NCBI GenBank assembly: GCA_902767195.1
Contig: CACXGS010000099.1
Span: forward strand, 1-5,372
Source: an uncultured Lachnospiraceae bacterium
Lineage (GTDB): Bacteria > Bacillota_A > Clostridia > Lachnospirales > Lachnospiraceae
DNA length: 5,372 nucleotides
Direction of reading: 5' to 3'
In this document: piece by piece, positions 4,552 through 5,372 of the stretch
Numbering within the stretch: position 1 is the stretch's first letter
Layout of the letters: the number at the start of each line of letters is the position of its first letter
Made by a program: the position numbers and the translations under genes
Notes under the pieces: model-generated
Told to the model about the DNA's origin: nothing
Seen by the model: the letters and a program-made list of their open reading frames with translations, nothing else
The model's database searches: none

Positions 4552-5372
4552 TTGTTTGATTCCATCCGAAAGTTTTTTTCAGGCAAAAGCAAGGTAACCC
4601 TTGCCATCTTCGGAATTATTGCCATCGGATTATACTATTATTTCGAATTGCCCATCATCAATATCCACAGCCGGGGATTATGGAAATTTATCATGTTTCT
4701 CCTCTTTATCATTCTTGTAATCATCGGAGGAGGTTCGACCAGCGTTTCCATCCTGGAGACCGGCAAAAGACGAAGAAATATACAGGTCAGCCTGCCATGG
4801 CACAAAAAGGCATTTAAGGGTATGGCCATCGTCCTGGGAGTCGTTTTTGCCATATACATCATCGGTTCCGTTCTCTCCTCTCCCCTGGTCAATGCCGGCA
4901 AATACCAGAAGCTGCTGAAGGTAGAGAAGAGTGAGTTTACAAAGGACATTACCCAGATTTCCTATAAGCAGATCCCCTTGCTTGACAAAGATTCCGCCGC
5001 GATTCTGGGAGAAAGAAAGATGGGAAGCCTGGTGGACCTGGCCTCCCAGTTTGAGGTGGCCGATGAGTACACCCAGATTAACTACCAGGATAATCCGGTG
5101 CGGGTGACACCGCTCCGCTATGCCAGCCCGATCAAATGGTTTACCAACCGAAGGGCCGGTATTCCCGGATTTATGTCCATTGACATGACCAGCAAAAAGA
5201 CCAACCTGATCCGTCTGAAGGAGGGAATGAAATACTCGCCTTATGAATATTTCAACCGTTACCTGATCCGGCATCTGCGTTTTAAGCATCCCACCTACAT
5301 TTACGATGACATCAGTTTTGAGATTGATGAGGAAGGGACTCCCTACTGGGTCTGCAGCGTTGCCAGATACCG
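4552..5372 (+). CDS. Uncharacterised membrane protein, three TM segments plus large outer domain; C-terminus cut
   Basis: Partial gene; 273 codons are visible and it is open to the right edge. It starts at TTG (product MFDSIRKFFSGKSK) behind an ideal SD. Three hydrophobic segments are visible: about 15-31 (VTLAIFGIIAIGLYYYF), 46-60 (FIMFLLFIILVIIGG) and 90-108 (GMAIVLGVVFAIYIIGSVL). Basic residues before TM1 and GKRRR between TM2 and TM3 put those parts inside by the positive-inside rule, so everything after about residue 110 should face outward. That part is soluble-looking, with aromatic and charged patches such as NPVRVTPLRYASPIKWF (182-198) and ISFEIDEEGTPYWVC (255-269). I recognise no named domain. 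It probably shares the murI transcript, which hints at an envelope role, but that is only context. An enzymatic or transport function cannot be claimed. Confidence 0.85.
   Translation, partial: MFDSIRKFFSGKSKVTLAIFGIIAIGLYYYFELPIINIHSRGLWKFIMFLLFIILVIIGGGSTSVSILETGKRRRNIQVSLPWHKKAFKGMAIVLGVVFAIYIIGSVLSSPLVNAGKYQKLLKVEKSEFTKDITQISYKQIPLLDKDSAAILGERKMGSLVDLASQFEVADEYTQINYQDNPVRVTPLRYASPIKWFTNRRAGIPGFMSIDMTSKKTNLIRLKEGMKYSPYEYFNRYLIRHLRFKHPTYIYDDISFEIDEEGTPYWVCSVARY

Noticed and set aside
4678..5289. A 203-codon minus-strand frame opposite the membrane protein gene
   Set aside because: The plus-strand frame has an ideal SD, plausible TM segments and sensible topology. The minus-strand product has low-complexity His/Gly-rich content typical of antisense reading.
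1..5372. CRISPR array, tRNA/rRNA, insertion sequence or attachment site
   Set aside because: No regularly spaced repeats, cloverleaf-like sequence, transposase-like frame or terminal repeats were seen, and the spacers are too short to hold most of these.

Overview
The window reads as chromosomal DNA from a Gram-positive Clostridia-type bacterium, most likely Lachnospiraceae-like. This rests on moderate GC with AT-rich spacers, strong AGGAGG-type ribosome binding sites, sigma-A-like promoters, several TTG start codons, and genes typical of Firmicutes (DUF1836, YerC, a PspA/SPFH pair). The taxonomic placement is an inference from gene content. No mobile element, CRISPR array, rRNA or tRNA was seen. 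The DNA is densely coding: every spacer is shorter than about 215 bp.

Layout: (1) Positions 1-1699, minus strand, hold a membrane-stress pair: pspA (ESCRT-III superfamily) followed by an SPFH/flotillin-like gene that runs off the left edge. A TTGACC-N18-TATAAT promoter lies upstream of pspA. (2) Positions 1706-1916 are a divergent promoter region. It drives pspA leftward and a DUF1836 gene (MerR-like helix-turn-helix, TTG start) rightward. Its inverted repeats include one lying over the DUF1836 -10 box. (3) Positions 2542-2575 are a perfect 14-bp hairpin acting as a shared terminator between the convergent DUF1836 and yerC genes. (4) Positions 2576-3486, minus strand, are a two-gene unit: a YfcE-type metallophosphoesterase, then a TrpR-related YerC regulator (TTG start). 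(5) Positions 3487-3647 are a second divergent region, in which the putative phosphoesterase promoter and the murI promoter occupy the same ~35 bp. (6) Positions 3648-5372, plus strand, hold murI (glutamate racemase, D-Glu for peptidoglycan), then a TTG-started gene for a three-TM protein with a large, probably extracytoplasmic domain, cut by the right edge.

Functionally the window is mostly cell-envelope upkeep: membrane integrity (PspA/SPFH), cell-wall precursor supply (MurI) and an uncharacterised membrane protein. Two small DNA-binding proteins (DUF1836 and YerC) have unknown targets. I found no clearly novel multi-gene system. The items most worth a second look are the inverted repeat at the DUF1836 promoter and its partial echo at murI, the overlapping divergent promoters, the structured pspA leader, and the uncharacterised gene downstream of murI.
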